Below are positions 10,942-23,778 of a stretch of 64,000 nucleotides of DNA, piece after piece. The translations under genes and the position numbers were made by a program. The stretch comes from Phallus indusiatus (Eukaryota > Basidiomycota > Agaricomycetes > Phallales > Phallaceae). Position 1 is the stretch's first letter, and the number at the start of each line of letters is the position of its first letter. The stretch covers positions 558,001 to 622,000 of the forward strand of contig JAQFWX010000004.1 in the NCBI GenBank assembly GCA_027605045.1, written 5' to 3'. A model generated the notes under the pieces. The model was not told the DNA's origin. It was given only the letters and a program-made list of their open reading frames with translations, and made no database searches.

Positions 10942-13776
10942 TGTTAACTGAGCAAGTTGAGTGAAGAGAACAGAAGATCGGATGTCGATGGAGACTAGAA
11001 TGGCGACTTGGGTGCTGCATTTATACGTTTTCCTCGAGCCCGGTTCGAGTAATCTGTTTGCTTGTTGTCTTTGTCTTGCCTTGTTTGTTTATGGTGGTCG
11101 GGAATGACGATGACGAACATTGTTGCGTTTTCGACGTATTCAACCAATTGGGTTTTAGACTGACACCGGTTCTTTAGAAGAAACACCAAGGCAAAGACAG
11201 CAGGTACTCAAAGGTACCTTTCAGCTCCACCACGGGAAATTTTAACAGCGTACATCACGATTCGGGTATGCGTCTGGGCTTGACTCCTCTCCAACCTTCG
11301 GGAAAATTGTGACAGAGAAGAAGGTGAGGCTGTTGATGAAGACAAGAAAGCGTCCTATTACCTGTGTGGTACTGCTTTACGCAAAGTTTAAGTCGACGAC
11401 ATAGCATGTAGTTCCCGCAATTCAACCAAGTATATGGTAGTGACTTGTGGGAAGTGTATATTGCAACTTTTCGAGGGAAACGCTTTGACGTCTGTTGGTT
11501 TGTTGTTGCTTTTTTTTTTTGAAGTTCCGAAGAGTCTAGACGCGCCCCAGTCACGCCAAATTCCCAGTATTCAAGTTCAGCGATCGGTTCGAAACTCCGC
11601 CGGTTTATGCGCGGAATCAAACTAACCCAACTTTGGAATAAAAGTTCGAGTTGAATGTCAGATGAGCTCGTAGCACCTCATTCGGTAAAATATTTGCGCA
11701 ATCTATTCTTTGTGTCATGAGTCATGCATGATGAATTAAGCTGTGATATGATAATATGATATATATGAAATTGTCGGAGTACACGAGTTTGAAGGGGAAT
11801 GCCGTTTAGGTAATACCGTTAGGTAATATGCCTTTATGTGATCAGTGATAGTGATGGGAGGATTCTTTGGACCGGTAGGTTGGTCCCAGGCACTTGCCAC
11901 TGATCCAGCAAATATCACGAACTCGGACCTCAGTCACTCGTGCAAAATGGTCGCACACGCGGTCCGCTTCTTTTTAAACTGAGAAATTAATTACATCCGA
12001 AATCCTCTTGGAATGCTCAGATTACTGACCAGAATTTTCATTTAAGCAAAAATACCAAACACCTTCGTTATATTTTTATTATCTGTTTCCGGTGGCTGAA
12101 GTCCTTGAGGCTTGTTTGAAGAGCGTTAAAAAATCCATGATCGGATCATACCATTATCACCAGGTACTTTCTCCAGATTTCTTCCTCTTTGACAATCATA
12201 TCACGTTAATGACGCAAAATGACGTTGTGCGAACAGCAGTGCGTCATAGACCTTTTGACCAAAGCTAGCCAGAGCCAGCCCGGTTATTTGATCTGCCACA
12301 ATTGTCCGACTATCACGTTCAGGAACAAGGAAGTTGGACGAGAGGAATTTCCCAAAATAACTCATGCAAATCTAATTTATTCTGCTGACCGCCTCTTCTT
12401 TTGCTATCCATAAAGAAGGCTTCTGTAATATAGTAACCATCTTGGCGCGCGCCAGTGACATTGGAGCTACGGGTGGTAGTGGCCGAAAAATGAAGACGAT
12501 TCGCTATGGCTTGTACTTCATTTTCTGAAGCTGAAGGGCAAAGTGCTGGATTAGGCGGGCTTGCCTGGAAGGGTTTGATCATTCGTTAGACACAGCTAGA
12601 AGCAAAGGCTGATCAAATCACCCGATACGATGCCTAAAACGAACTTGTGATTGTCTGTTTGAGATATGAATTAGGTTTTCTTGCAAACGAGGTCAAGTCT
12701 GGTTGGCAAGGTTGGGAAACTATAACCATCATCTGATTATCTCATCGGGACCCGAGGAAGCCAGTCTGCCTCGCGTTTTGACAGCGACTATTTTTTTTTT
12801 ACCCTAAAAAATCCGAACAGATATTTTCCTTATTGAGGGCATATCATCTCATTTTGGCAATGTCAGTGTAAAATTTGCTAGAACATCTGGTGAGACACGA
12901 CATCAGTTCCCGTGTGTTTCCGAGATGTCAGCGCTGAGAACTATGTGAATTTGAAAATTCAGTGGAGTGTAGTTTTTCAATCATTACGACAAAAAAAAAG
13001 CGAAATAAAAAATAGGGGGATCAGTGGATACTGTAAATTGTAACCCTCATTTAATATATTATTATTAGACGGAAAGGAAGTTCATTTGAGCCGCAAATTT
13101 GTGATAAACCCCGTAAGATCTCGCAAAAATATGCATTTCTTCATAGTGCATGTACGCCACGTGTGTATACACCATATGGGAGTCCGAGTCCGGATCCTTT
13201 CACGAAGAAAAAAAAGAAGAGAAGGAGAGAGCTTTGCGCAAGTGAGAGCGTCGGACTACCGTTTTGCGGACCTGCCAGTGCTGTGCATGTTTGTTACAAA
13301 CTTTACACTCAAAAAAGGGTATTTACTGCTAATAATAAAGGGGATCCGTGCGACGTACGTACACGTGGGGATGTGATCCTATTTACGTGAAAACCTTTTT
13401 CTATTTGCGACACCGGTATATCGATGCAGGAATGATGCAGGAATGATGATATCTTTATTGTTAATGTACTGATAAATGTATATACTATTGATACATGATT
13501 GTACAGCTTGGTTGATCACTGAAAATAGAAGTGAAAAGTAAAAGAGACCATCAAAGAAATGGATACGCGACAAAAAAGATGAATGAAAATCAAAAGTGTC
13601 AGAACAAGAACGCCAGAAAAATTTGAAAATAACAGCAAGTGAATATATCATACACATTATGTACTACCACGGTCCATGTGCGATGACATCGTCATACCAA
13701 AAAAAAAAACAAACAAACAGAAAACTCATCTTCATAATCATATGGGTCATATTCTTCGAAAACCTACGTCAGTAAA
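10942..13776. other. Long intergenic region, no supported gene
   Basis: About 2.8 kb. It contains the promoter of the repeat protein on its left and the 3' UTR of the coiled-coil gene on its right. Small open frames on both strands (for example 11255-11620 minus and 12319-12582 minus) show no family resemblance or splice continuation. Homopolymer A and T runs are frequent. A short direct repeat (GATGCAGGAAT twice) occurs near 13424-13447. Confidence 0.5.
11020..11025 (-). promoter_or_regulatory. Probable TATA box of the secreted repeat protein
   Basis: On the minus strand this reads CGTATAAATG, about 79 bases before the ATG at 10941. This matches the spacing seen for the LysM genes of the window. 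Confidence 0.45.
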
Positions 13777-16700
13777 TCAGTAATCCCTCCCTTCGACGGC
13801 TCTCCTAGCCCACGTGGCATTGTGAATGGGACTATCATCCCTCATACCATTAAGCACGCCCGACTCGACCCACGAGGATGGGACAAAACTGTTACGCATA
13901 CCTCCCGGGCGAGCCGACGAAGGCCGCTGCATCGGGATCGCACGAGGCGGAGACGCAGTAAATGAAGACGCGGGTGTGGGTGTCATAGACGAAGGCGAGA
14001 CAAACGTCGTTGGCAGCTGATGTTGTTGATGCTGATGACGCCGACCATTCGTGCTATTCTTGTTATTGTTGTTCAATGGACCGGGTGTACCAATATCTTC
14101 TTCGAGATCTTCATTGTCGAGGGGACTTTGTTGTTGTACTTCTCCCTTAAGGAACGTCGTTCTGATAGATGAATCCGACAAACCACGCGGACGTAGAGTA
14201 CGTTGTAAAAGCGGCTCTTGGAATTCAGTTGAACGATGAGACGAGTGAGGATGATCGTGTGTATTAACACCCAAATAAGGCGGTACCTGCGCTTGCTGCG
14301 CCGATGTATAAGCTCTCGGTTTCCCAGATCCAGATCCATAAACGAGACTAGCAGCTGCAGAACGACCGAGTGAAATATTCGAAAACGCCCCGCGAAGTTG
14401 TCTAAACTTGTCTGGGTACTCCCTCTTCTCTTTCTCTTTCTCCTGATTGAGCGCTACGTCCCTCGTATCTCTATCCTTGTTACTCCCACTTGCCTTAACG
14501 TCGGAATCATCGGGTTTGATGCGAGGCAAAACTACCCATCTTTCATCCGGATTTGGAATGGGCGCACCCGCGAATATACCCATGAGACTGAGACTTCGCG
14601 GTGTAGGAGCATGAACCATAGGTGCAGCAGCACCGCCAGTGCCAGTGCCAGCGGGTCCATTGCTGGGACTAATGACTCCAGCAGCTCGCGATAATGCACT
14701 AGGTGGGCTAGCCGCACGCAAGACGTCATCTGCGGAAACCAAACCATGTCGTGCGTCCGGTCCGACGACGCTAACTGTCATAGAAGACGCCCCGATGGCA
14801 GGTGCCAGTTTAGCGCTAGGTCGTTGCGGGACCGGGTGCCGTAGCTCAGCACTATTCGAAGCAGAAGAGGACGCGAAGTGCCCACCCGCGGTACCGGAGC
14901 CAGAAGATGATGATGCTGTCAACGTCGTCAACCCGCTCTGTCCGAACAATCTTTGAATCCACCCAGAAGAAAAAGAAGCATTCCCGGTGGCAGCATCACT
15001 ACCATTCGCGTTGTTGTTGTTGTTATCAGTCGCAAGTGCTTCCTTTTTTAGTCGATGTGCAATTGACGGTTCAAAGATCACTTCATTAAGCGTCACCCGC
15101 ATCGCACACGCGAGTTCGAAAATCTGTTTGAAAAGCCTGAGAATCGCTTTCACCTCTCCACGTGTGACTTTCCATTTCAGCCCGCTATCTCTCCCCAATT
15201 TGAGAGCCGCGACGTCGTTCAATATATTCTTTATCGTCGCTTGACTGACACTCCGTGGGTCAGCGGCACCAGATAAGACATGTTGCTTTCGCAGACGGAG
15301 CGTTAGAGTTCGAGCATCACACTGCAAAAGCCGCGTCAAGATACTCGATAGGGCATTCGTCAAAAGCGTAATTGGCTCTGAATCATGTGCGGAGAAATTG
15401 TTGGTCCCAATCTGACTTGGCGCTTGGCCTGGTGACAGTGGAGTGGTGGCGTTTGTATTCGGGTTTGAGGTTGACCCAGTTCCTAGAGGACGAGGAGGCA
15501 CGTTGCTGCTGTGATCGTGGCTGAATTGCGATGATACCGCTCCATTCAAAGGCTTGTCCTTATCAGGTTGAAGGATTGAAGAGGTATCGGAGTGGCTGGA
15601 TCCTATACTTTCTACAGCGAGAACGGAGGGCCTAGGAGAAGGAAGGGCGAAGGTAGTGTGAGGGTGGGAAAGATGGTTACTATTGGAGGGCAGAAGGCTG
15701 TCCGTCTGAACGGATTTATCTTGCGGATAGCGCATCCCAAAATCAAGGGTGTCGTCCTAATAAGGAAAGTATGACATGCGTTAACAGCGTGCTTCAAAGA
15801 AACTAGAAAAACAAAAAGGAAGTTGTACGTACAAAAGTGTGAACGCGGGTTTCTTCATCCCATTTCTCTCTCGCCTCTGAAAGTTCGTCTCTGGCTTCAT
15901 CAAGGAGCATGTTCAGCTCAGAGACGTCCTTTTTCAAAGCTTCGTTGTCAGCTACTAGGGTCTCAAGTATCCGGGCGGTCTGTGCATGGGTGAAAGAATC
16001 GGAAACATTTAATGAACGACGGAGAATTTCAAGTCGAGATTTGGCCTCCTCTAAGACGGCCTGAGAAAAATCGGTTCTTGACGCACGCAGTGCCGCCAAT
16101 TCTTCTCTCAGTGCATTGACCTCGCGTTGAAGGTTTCCTAGAGGGCGCAAAGCAATCAGGGTCATCACAAATTTAGTGTCATCATGATGGACAAATTTGC
16201 TTACCGGCATTATCCGCATTAGCTCTTGCCCGCATCTCAGCTGATCTTGCACGTCCAACAGCAGCATCTCTTTCTTGACGGACATCATCACGCTCCTGAG
16301 TCAACTGAGAGAGCCGAATCTCCCATCCCGTCGACCTCGATTGTTGTGCTGTCAGCTTATTGACGTTTGTGCGCGCGTCGTGCAGCTCTTCTTGCAGTGC
16401 GCGTGTGGTCGCGTCAGATAATTCTGTCTTAATGATAAGCTCTTGGATCCGCTAATATAATAACAAAAAAGTGGTGAGACGTTGATACATGGTTAAGCAA
16501 AGATGATCAGTAAACACACTGATTCCATGATGGAGTTCTCTTCAGCGAGGGTGGCCAGCCTGCTTGTGAGACTCTCGATATGTTGCTGTGGATTTTCAAA
16601 AGTCGGCGCATCTAATGACGCTACGCTGACCTGTATTTCATGTCGGTTAAGTGAAAAGAACACACGTCACCACTTCACGAACATACTTGACGGGATAATA

Positions 16701-17068
16701 CGGTATCCTGCCTTTTGGCATAGGCCTCATATCTCTGCAACAAAGCCTGTCCGACTTCTGTTGAACAATGGACCGTGAGACAAAGTCAATTATCGCGCGA
16801 GAACAAATTAAGACTCACCTGCACTCAGAACAAGTCGGCTTTCAAGCTTTGCTTTGACATTCTTCCATGCTGTTAGATGCGCACAAGTAGCCTTTTGACA
16901 GCAGCATTCCAATGATGAAATGTCGGGTGATGAAGATCTCGTTCCTGCAAAATTCTGTAATGCGACTGTGAGATCGTCGATGGATTTCGGAGCGTTGTTG
17001 AGACGAAGCTCGGACATGGCGGGACTGGAAGAGCCTGAACTCGGTGCCGGTAGCGGACTTGCCATCAT
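13777..17068 (-). CDS. Large coiled-coil, low-complexity protein of unknown role
   Basis: Six exons (17068-16819, 16757-16687, 16630-16520, 16451-16205, 16137-15833, 15756-13777) total 2964 bases, 987 residues. The N-terminal part has a cysteine cluster (LECCCQKATCAHL) near residue 52 and then about 250 residues of heptad-like coiled coil rich in Glu, Arg and Leu. The single large last exon encodes Ser/Pro/Asn-rich disordered sequence around one conserved-looking globular block (ITLLTNALSSILTRLLQCD to SIAHRLKKEAL, about 100 residues), and ends in another disordered tail. No catalytic motif, signal peptide or membrane segment is visible. The layout suggests a cytoskeletal, cortical or spindle-pole scaffold, but that is inference; I do not recognise the family. 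Confidence 0.75.
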
Positions 17069-17641
17069 AGTTGAGGAAAGAATATTATATGCAATTTATG
17101 AACAATGCATGCGAAAGAACCAAGGTAAATCGGCGGCGTTGAGTGTCCGTTGTTGTGAGTGAATTGAAAGGGTTACCTGACGCTGACTAATCTCAGCTTG
17201 AATCGTGCGATTTCCCGGCGCTTGTTGAAATGGCCAAACCTTGGCAGTTGCAACTTGCCAACTGCAATTCACTTGAACACGAGCTGTGGACAATGAGTAC
17301 ATAGGCATGTGGATAAAGGAAGAGACGGTGGCTCGAGCAATCTTCGAGTCTTCTTTATTTTAATTGTTTGGCAAAAAAGCTATTGTTGTCTGGCTCCAGC
17401 TGGCACCATGCGATTAACGGGCTCGAAGAAAGCGAAACAAAAACGAAATTCTCAATTCAAATGCTCAAGACCTCCTTTATACAAGTTTATCGGACACATT
17501 GAAAACGGCAAATAAGTTGGCACGAGTCTCTTGACCAGCGATCCGATCGCTCCCAGAGAGAGATACTACTATTCATGACGGGCGAAAAGTTCACAAGACA
17601 GGTTTATTGCATATTCTATTGTGTTCTATTTCCTCAAGTAG
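17069..17641. other. Intergenic gap
   Basis: This 573-base stretch is the promoter side of the coiled-coil gene and the 3' flank of the left oxygenase copy. The duplicated segment begins inside it at about 17316. Confidence 0.5.
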
Positions 17642-19212
17642 CTACAAGATATTGAAATTCATATCATTATTTTGCACGTTAGAATGCACGAGACCTTTCC
17701 CCGAACGGTGGAACATCCAGTACGAACGCAGCCGCGGAATAAAAATACTCCATAGTACTCTCGTTTGAGTATGCGATATAAGAACCAGCGTCGATGAATG
17801 TGCCGCGCGGTTTTTTAACCCCTGTCCGAAAGATGAGTTTAAACCACTGACACGCGAAAAGGCTGGAGACGACCTACACATAAGCTGAGGACTAGCCCGA
17901 ACACCAAAATCGCCCTTGAGAATCTCATCATACATCTCTTCATCTTCGCCCGTATCTATCCCATTCACATTAAACTTAAAGGTGTAGGATGTGATCAGAA
18001 ACTCGACGGTGTCTGAATCTTCGTCCGTATATAATATCGGGTCATAACCATCTTGCGGAACACCTGCCAGTACAGACTCGCGGTCGTCGGTTTCTCGCAC
18101 CATAACAGCATTCAAGTAAACGAGAAACCCTGCGGCTTTCATCGCACGATATACAACTGCATCGATCCCTTTTAGATTTTCTGCAAACTCCATCCAGGAT
18201 ATTTTTCCTCCTGTGCGAGGCAAGGGGTATGAATGTGAGAGCGCAATAGCGACCTCAGCACCTTGACTAAGGAACGAAGGGTTCCGCAATGCCGCGACAA
18301 AATCGTTATACAACGGGGTCGTTGTTCCTTCCATGTTGGTCACAATCGGCTCCATTTCCCCGAGCTCGAGCATTCTTGTTGGAGAAAAGAAGATATCGTA
18401 GGCAACGGTGACACGTGTGCCTGATTTTACGGGCAGAACTTCGTGCTCGACATCGGAAAAGAGAAAAGCCCAGGGAAGCGAAAGCTTCAGCTTGTTATTT
18501 TCTTGGACTTCGAAAGCTTCGGAGCATTGTTGATGCCAATCAAACATAATTTCGTTCCCTTCATGATTAACTCGCAATGCACCGCCTTCATAGGCAGTGG
18601 GAAGACCGATCATCAGTGTACCGACATGATTACTCCCTTTCGGTGTATCTCTATGAGATTTGAAGAAGCCGTTCTTAGCATACGCATTGAGTTTGTACAA
18701 ACGCGGGATCATCGTCAGATTTTGAATAGTTTTGCTAGCTTGTCCTTCAGCAAGTACCGATCGTCCTGCAGCCAACGAGCTAATAGTTGTCAAAATCTCC
18801 ACACCAACTTCGCTTAAGAGCTCTATGCTAAACGCAAATTCGTTTTGACGGAGTTCTCGAGCTAGTCGATAAGACTCATCAAGTACAGTCTCATTGCCCC
18901 TTCCATGAGGAGCAGGCACACACACTTCAAGGAGGTCGTTTATTGCAGTCTGGCGGTCTTCTGCTGACTGTTCAAACAGCTTGTGAAAATCGAGCCTAGA
19001 TGGTAAAATATCATATCAAACAAGAAAAGAAGTGAATGGACTTTGATATCGAGGAGACTTGATTTATCTATTACCAATTGCTTTTGCCTGTCGATCAATT
19101 CGAAAGATCCGCCACAGCAGAAATACGAATCAGCGTCTGATATCTTTTGTAGCAGTTGATTGAAAATTGCTTTATCTTCTTCGGTGGCAGCGGGTCTGAT
19201 CATTTTGGCCAT
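17642..19212 (-). pseudogene. Fe(II)/2-oxoglutarate oxygenase, left copy, frame-disrupted
   Basis: This is the duplicate of the intact gene at 20617-22162. It keeps the start region (ATG 19212) and a long open central frame with the HRDTP iron-ligand motif and DVEHEVLPV. Two lesions appear on comparison. First, 35 bases are missing just before the intron (after GACAGGC near 19087), so exon 1 (to 19075) joins exon 2 (from 18995) out of frame and meets a stop after about eight codons. Second, a net four-base loss near 17835-17845 shifts the C-terminal 70 residues into an unrelated frame ending at 17642, while the family-like C-terminus survives in another frame to about 17679. A weak alternative 3' splice site (CACAAG, about 18980) could bypass the first lesion, so a shortened product cannot be excluded. 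Confidence 0.75.
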
Positions 19213-20616
19213 TTCAATGTTGTCAGTGGATGATTCTCAAAAGATGGTAGCAGTCAAAAAGATAATAAATGTCAAACGTGTTTTCCTGTTTAAATAAATA
19301 TGAGAACGACTGTGAAATCGATGATCGATATGTTTTCTTACATAAATAATACGCAAGCCTTCCTGAAATTCAACTCCTTTAGCGAGTCAATGTCCGATGC
19401 GGAAGTTGCCAGTGAGACAAAAAATCATCGGAGCTCCAAATACAAGCGAATTTACGCGTTCTCTTTGAAGATAGGTTTTGTTTCTTCATTAAGTTGCTGG
19501 GTACGAATACTGTCAGCTGGATACCGTCGAGTATGTTTTCCGTTAATAAATATAAAATGAATATAGTGTTTATACACGATGCTCTAGTGATGTGGTCTAA
19601 GCTCACCGAGAATAGCCTTCTGCTTTCAAAAAAAAGCTCAATGAGGGTAATACCTTGGGCGAAAATCTCGAGCTACCCCGTCTGAAAACCTCAGCGGATA
19701 TTGTTGTGTGCCAAGTGTGACCGACAAAGATGAATATTAGGACCAGGGGAATGTCAGTTTCAGAATTAATTATCGGTATTCATCTTCGGCGGGACTGAGA
19801 CGGTCTAGTACTGCCAGTACTAGTCAAGTACTAGTATACTCAGCCATCTGCTTCAAGATTTCGTATCTGAGATTGAGCGTAATGGTATTCAAGTTTTCTC
19901 GGGTTGGTAAATTCACATCGACTGTTTAGAGTACGTCATCCATTTTAAACACGTTAAAATAGACTTTAACGGCACATTGTGGGACCACATTCTCCCGACG
20001 TCTATTACATGTGAATAATATGATCAAATCCTAAATATGGGGGACAAATCTCAAGGAACGGACATATTTTGGGTCGAGCGTAGGTGTTTCTCAATCTTCT
20101 TTCGGTCACTGTCTGCACATCCCTCATTTAGGCATTACTAGGTACATACCCCATCTTATTACCCGTCGTCCGGAGTATTCAACTGCATAACAACCCGTCG
20201 AAAACGGATTAACTTAAATGGTTGGAGTCAATTGGTTTGTCATTTTGTAATGCAGAGATGGTGGTTCGAGGAATCTCCGAGTCTTCTTTATTTTAACTGT
20301 TTGGCAAAAAAGCCATTGGCGTCTGACTCCCAACTGGCGCTGGCACCATACGATTAATGGGCTTAAGGAAAGCGAAACGAAAACGTAATTCTCAATTCAA
20401 ATGTTCACGGCTTCCTTTAGACAAGCACATTGAAAACGGAAAATAAGTTGGCACGAGTCTCTTGACCAGCGGCCCACTATTTGAAGGCGATCAAGGCTCC
20501 CAGGAAGAGATACTATTCGTGACACGCGAAAAGTTCATAAGACAGGTTTATTGTATATTCTATTGTATTCTATTTTCTCAAAAATAGCTACGAGAATCGT
20601 ATCATTGTTTTGCACG
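19213..20616. other. Intergenic region inside the duplication
   Basis: About 1.4 kb between the two oxygenase copies: promoter and 5' flank of the left copy, then the 3' flank of the right copy. No gene seen; small open frames reflect AT-rich spacer that recurs near 22250-23250. Confidence 0.55.
19805..19823. repeat. Perfect short inverted repeat
   Basis: CTAGTACTgccAGTACTAG forms an 8-base stem with a 3-base loop, followed by a further AGTACTAG copy at about 19828-19835. I did not find it at the matching place of the right unit. Meaning unknown. Confidence 0.6.
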
Positions 20617-23250
20617 TTAGAATGCACGAGACTTTTCCCCGAACGGCGGAACATTCAGTACGAACGCAGCTGCGGAATAAAGATACTCTACAGAGTACTC
20701 GTTCGCGTAGGCGATATAAGAACCGGCGTTGATGAACGTGTCCTTCGGTTTTTTAACCCCTGTCCGAAAAATGAGTATAGATCCGTCATTGACGCGAGAA
20801 AAGGCTGGAGGGGACCTACACATCAGCTGGGGACTAGCCCGAACACCAAATTCGGCCTCGAGGGCCTCCTCATACATGCCGCCATCTTCGCCTGTTTCCA
20901 TAGTTTCTTCAGGGTATGTGAAGGTGTCAGACGTAACCAGAAACAAGTCTGAATATTCGTCGTATGTTAACGGGTCATAACCATCTTGCGGAATACCTTC
21001 CAGCATAGACTCTGTATAATAGCCTTCTTCCCTCATAACAACCTTCAAGGAAACATCAAACCCTGCCGCTTTCATCGCACAATATACAACTGCATCGACC
21101 CCTTTTAGACTTTCTGCAAACTGTGTGTCGGTTAATTTTACCCCCGTGCGAGGCGAGGGATATGAATGCGAAAGCGCAATAGCAACCTCGGCGCCTTGAA
21201 TAAGAAACGAAGGGTTCCTCAATGCCGCAACGAAATCGTTATACAATGGGATTGTGGTCCCGTCCATGTTAGTCAAAAGTGATCCCATGTCCGCGAGCTC
21301 TTGAGTTCTTTTCGGAGAAGAGAAAATATCGTAGACAATGGTGATCCGCGCGCCTGATTCTACGGGCAGAACTTCGTGCTCGACATCGGAAAAGAGAAAA
21401 GCCCAGGGGAGCGAAAGCTTCAGCTTGTCATTTTCTTGAGCTTTAAAACCTTCGGAGCATTGTTGGTGCCAATCAAACATAATTTCGTTCCCGTCATGAT
21501 TAACTCGCAATGCACCACCTGTATAGGAAGTGGGAAGACCAATCATCAGTGTGCCGACATGGTCATTTCCTTTCGGCGTATCTCTATGAGATTTGAAGAA
21601 GCCGTTCTTAGCATACGCATTGAGTTTGTACAAACGCGGGATCATCGTCAGATTCTGAATAGTTTTGCTAGCTTGTCCTTCAGCAAGTACCGATCGTCCT
21701 GCAGTCAACGAGCTAATTGTTGTCAAAATCTCCGCACCAGCTTCGCTTAAGAGCTCTATGCTCAATGCAAATTCGTTTTGACGGAGTTCTCGAGCTAGTC
21801 GATAAGACTCATCAAGTACAGTCTCATTGCCCCTTCCATGAGGAGCAGGCACACACACTTCAAGAAGGTCGTTTATTGCAGTCTGGCGGTCTTCTGCTGA
21901 TTGTTCAAACAATTTGTGAAAATCGAGCCTAGATGGTGGAATATCAACAAGAAAAAACAGGTTGATATCGGGGAGAGTTAATTTATTACCAATTGCGTTT
22001 ACCAGTCGTTTCGGACTTGTAGTAAAGTGTCAGAGGCCTGTCGGTCAATTCGAGAGTTCCGCCACAGCAAAAATACGAATCAACAGCTGATATTTTTTGA
22101 AGCAGTCGATCAAAAATCGCTTTATCTTCTTCGGTGGCAGCGGGTCTGATCATTTTGGCCATTTCAACGTTGTCGGTGAACGACTCTCGAAGGATGGTAG
22201 CAGTCAAAGAGATAATAAAATTTCAAGCGTGTCTTCCTGCTTAATATGAGAAATGAAACTGAAATCGATGATCGATTTGTTTTCTTACATAAATAATAGG
22301 TCTCTCTGAAACTCAACTCCTTAGCGTCAATGTCCGCGGGTTGAAAATTAAAATCGAGTCTAACGAAAATCGGAGCTCCAAATACAAGCGCTGTAACCTC
22401 CCCAGTGTCAATCTAGTCACTAAGTAGTGTTCCAAGAATCAAGATATGTTCAATATTTTCGTTTTTTCATTGAAATTTGAAGTTTGAAGTCTGAAGGCGG
22501 AAAGATAGGCGGGATAGCACGTTGACAATGTGGAAGATGGAGGTGCGAATCTACGCGTTCTCCAAGATGGGTTTTGTTTCTTCAATAAGCTACTGGCATA
22601 AGTGGAGACAAATATTGTCACCTGGATACGATCGAGTATGTTCTCCGTTCTAAAAAGTGAAAGAAAATATTCAAGTGACTGTAGTGTTTATAGACGATGA
22701 TCTGGCCTGGTCTAAAATCGCCCACTGGGAATACCCGAAGTTCTACTGTCAAAAAGCTTATTGAAGGCAATAATTTAAGCGAATATCTCAAGCTATTACC
22801 TTGCAAATTCTGAAGAAGGCACACGTATTAAAATCTCAGCGGATATGAATAAAAAGTTATCATTCTCAAGAGCTCAGCGGACCGGTACCGATGTTGATCT
22901 ATTTTTCGGAAAATCATGACTTTCGACAGAGATAAGGAAGCAGGAAATTTGTAAGTTCAGTTTACAGGAATTCATGAGTCTTTGAAGTGTTTCGTGACAG
23001 ACGTTCTAGCATTGTATACTGTATCTACTTCGAGAGCTCATTATATGATCAGATCCCAGATACGAAAGCCAAATCTCAAGTTCAGGTCGAGCGTACATAG
23101 GTGTTTCAGCCTTCTTTCGGTCACTGTGTGCACATACCTCATTTAGGTACCCCATGTTATCCGTCGTTCGGAGTATTCAATTACATGACGACCCGTCGGA
23201 AACGGACTAACTTACACGGTTGGAGTCAATGGGATCGTCATTTTGTAATT
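20255..23250. repeat. Tandem segmental duplication, right unit
   Basis: About 3.0 kb, direct orientation, adjoining the left unit. It carries the intact oxygenase gene. Intergenic landmarks shared with the left unit include TTGTTTTCTTACATAAATAA upstream of the gene and TCTTTCGGTCACTGT further upstream. Confidence 0.75.
20617..22162 (-). CDS. Fe(II)/2-oxoglutarate-dependent oxygenase, intact copy
   Basis: Two exons (22162-21990 and 21928-20617) total 1485 bases, 494 residues. It belongs to the prolyl-hydroxylase-like Fe2OG family that is expanded in mushrooms. The block GFFKSHRDTPKG gives the first His and the Asp iron ligands, TLMIGLPTSYTGGALRV follows, and DVEHEVLPV gives the distal His; an Arg shortly after (ESGARITIVYDI) is placed to bind 2-oxoglutarate. 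No signal peptide or membrane segment, so probably cytosolic or nuclear. Substrate unknown. The intron lies within the 57th-58th codon and both ends join in frame, which makes this the reference for the damaged left copy. The start at 22162 was chosen over a second ATG nine bases in; both are conserved in the left copy. Confidence 0.88.
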
Positions 23251-23778
23251 TATCAAGTTCCCCCACAATTTAGGTGAAACAAGGAGCCCAAACCAGTGCT
23301 TAGAGAGTTCAATATTACTCTAAATTTGGCGTTGGCGCCGCAAGCCCATTGAGCCAAAAATCAATAAGGTGTGGCGAGGTTCTTTGATTGGGGCTTTTTA
23401 ATTGCTGTTGCCACAGATCCAAATATAACTTTTAGCAATGCCTCTTGCATCTTTCGTCCCCAAATACCAAGCTTGGAAACGCTTCTTATAAGAACTCCGT
23501 CCAGCCGGACGAAGTAACTCAACGTGTTTTCGCCATATCCTTAAATCAAATGGGACGTAAGGATCTGACGGAAGTGATGTCATTGCAGTGTAATAACTTC
23601 GCTTTCTCAAAACTAGGCACAGACGCTGTTCCCTCTCTTCAAGTCATTTTGCAAGTTTCAGACACGCGAAACGCAATGTTCAAGTCCATTATTGGTATAC
23701 ATAAAGAAGTCTCGTTATATATCCATTAGACATTCTATATTAATGGTCAATTGACTAATTCCCAATACCCCTCTACTT
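22163..23778. other. Intergenic region
   Basis: About 1.6 kb: upstream flank of the oxygenase (still within the duplicated unit to about 23250) and the 3' flank of the first LysM gene. A short minus frame at 23398-23610 has no recognisable relatives. Confidence 0.5.

Larger units (their letters stand above)
17316..20254. repeat. Tandem segmental duplication, left unit
   Basis: Roughly 2.94 kb whose whole length, including non-coding flanks, is matched by the next unit. It starts near GGTGGCTCGAGCAATCTTC (matched at about 20259) and ends near GGTTGGAGTCAATTGG (matched near 23219). The flanks are clearly diverged, with many substitutions and small indels, so the duplication is not recent. Boundaries are by eye and accurate to a few tens of bases. 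Confidence 0.75.

Noticed and set aside
11580..11610. tRNA B-box-like GGTTCGAAACTCC
   Set aside because: The flanking bases do not form a T stem, and no acceptor or anticodon stem could be drawn around it.
17316..23250. Possible transposon or terminal-repeat element
   Set aside because: The duplicated units carry a host-type oxygenase, with no transposase, terminal inverted repeats or target-site duplication; a tandem segmental duplication explains it.
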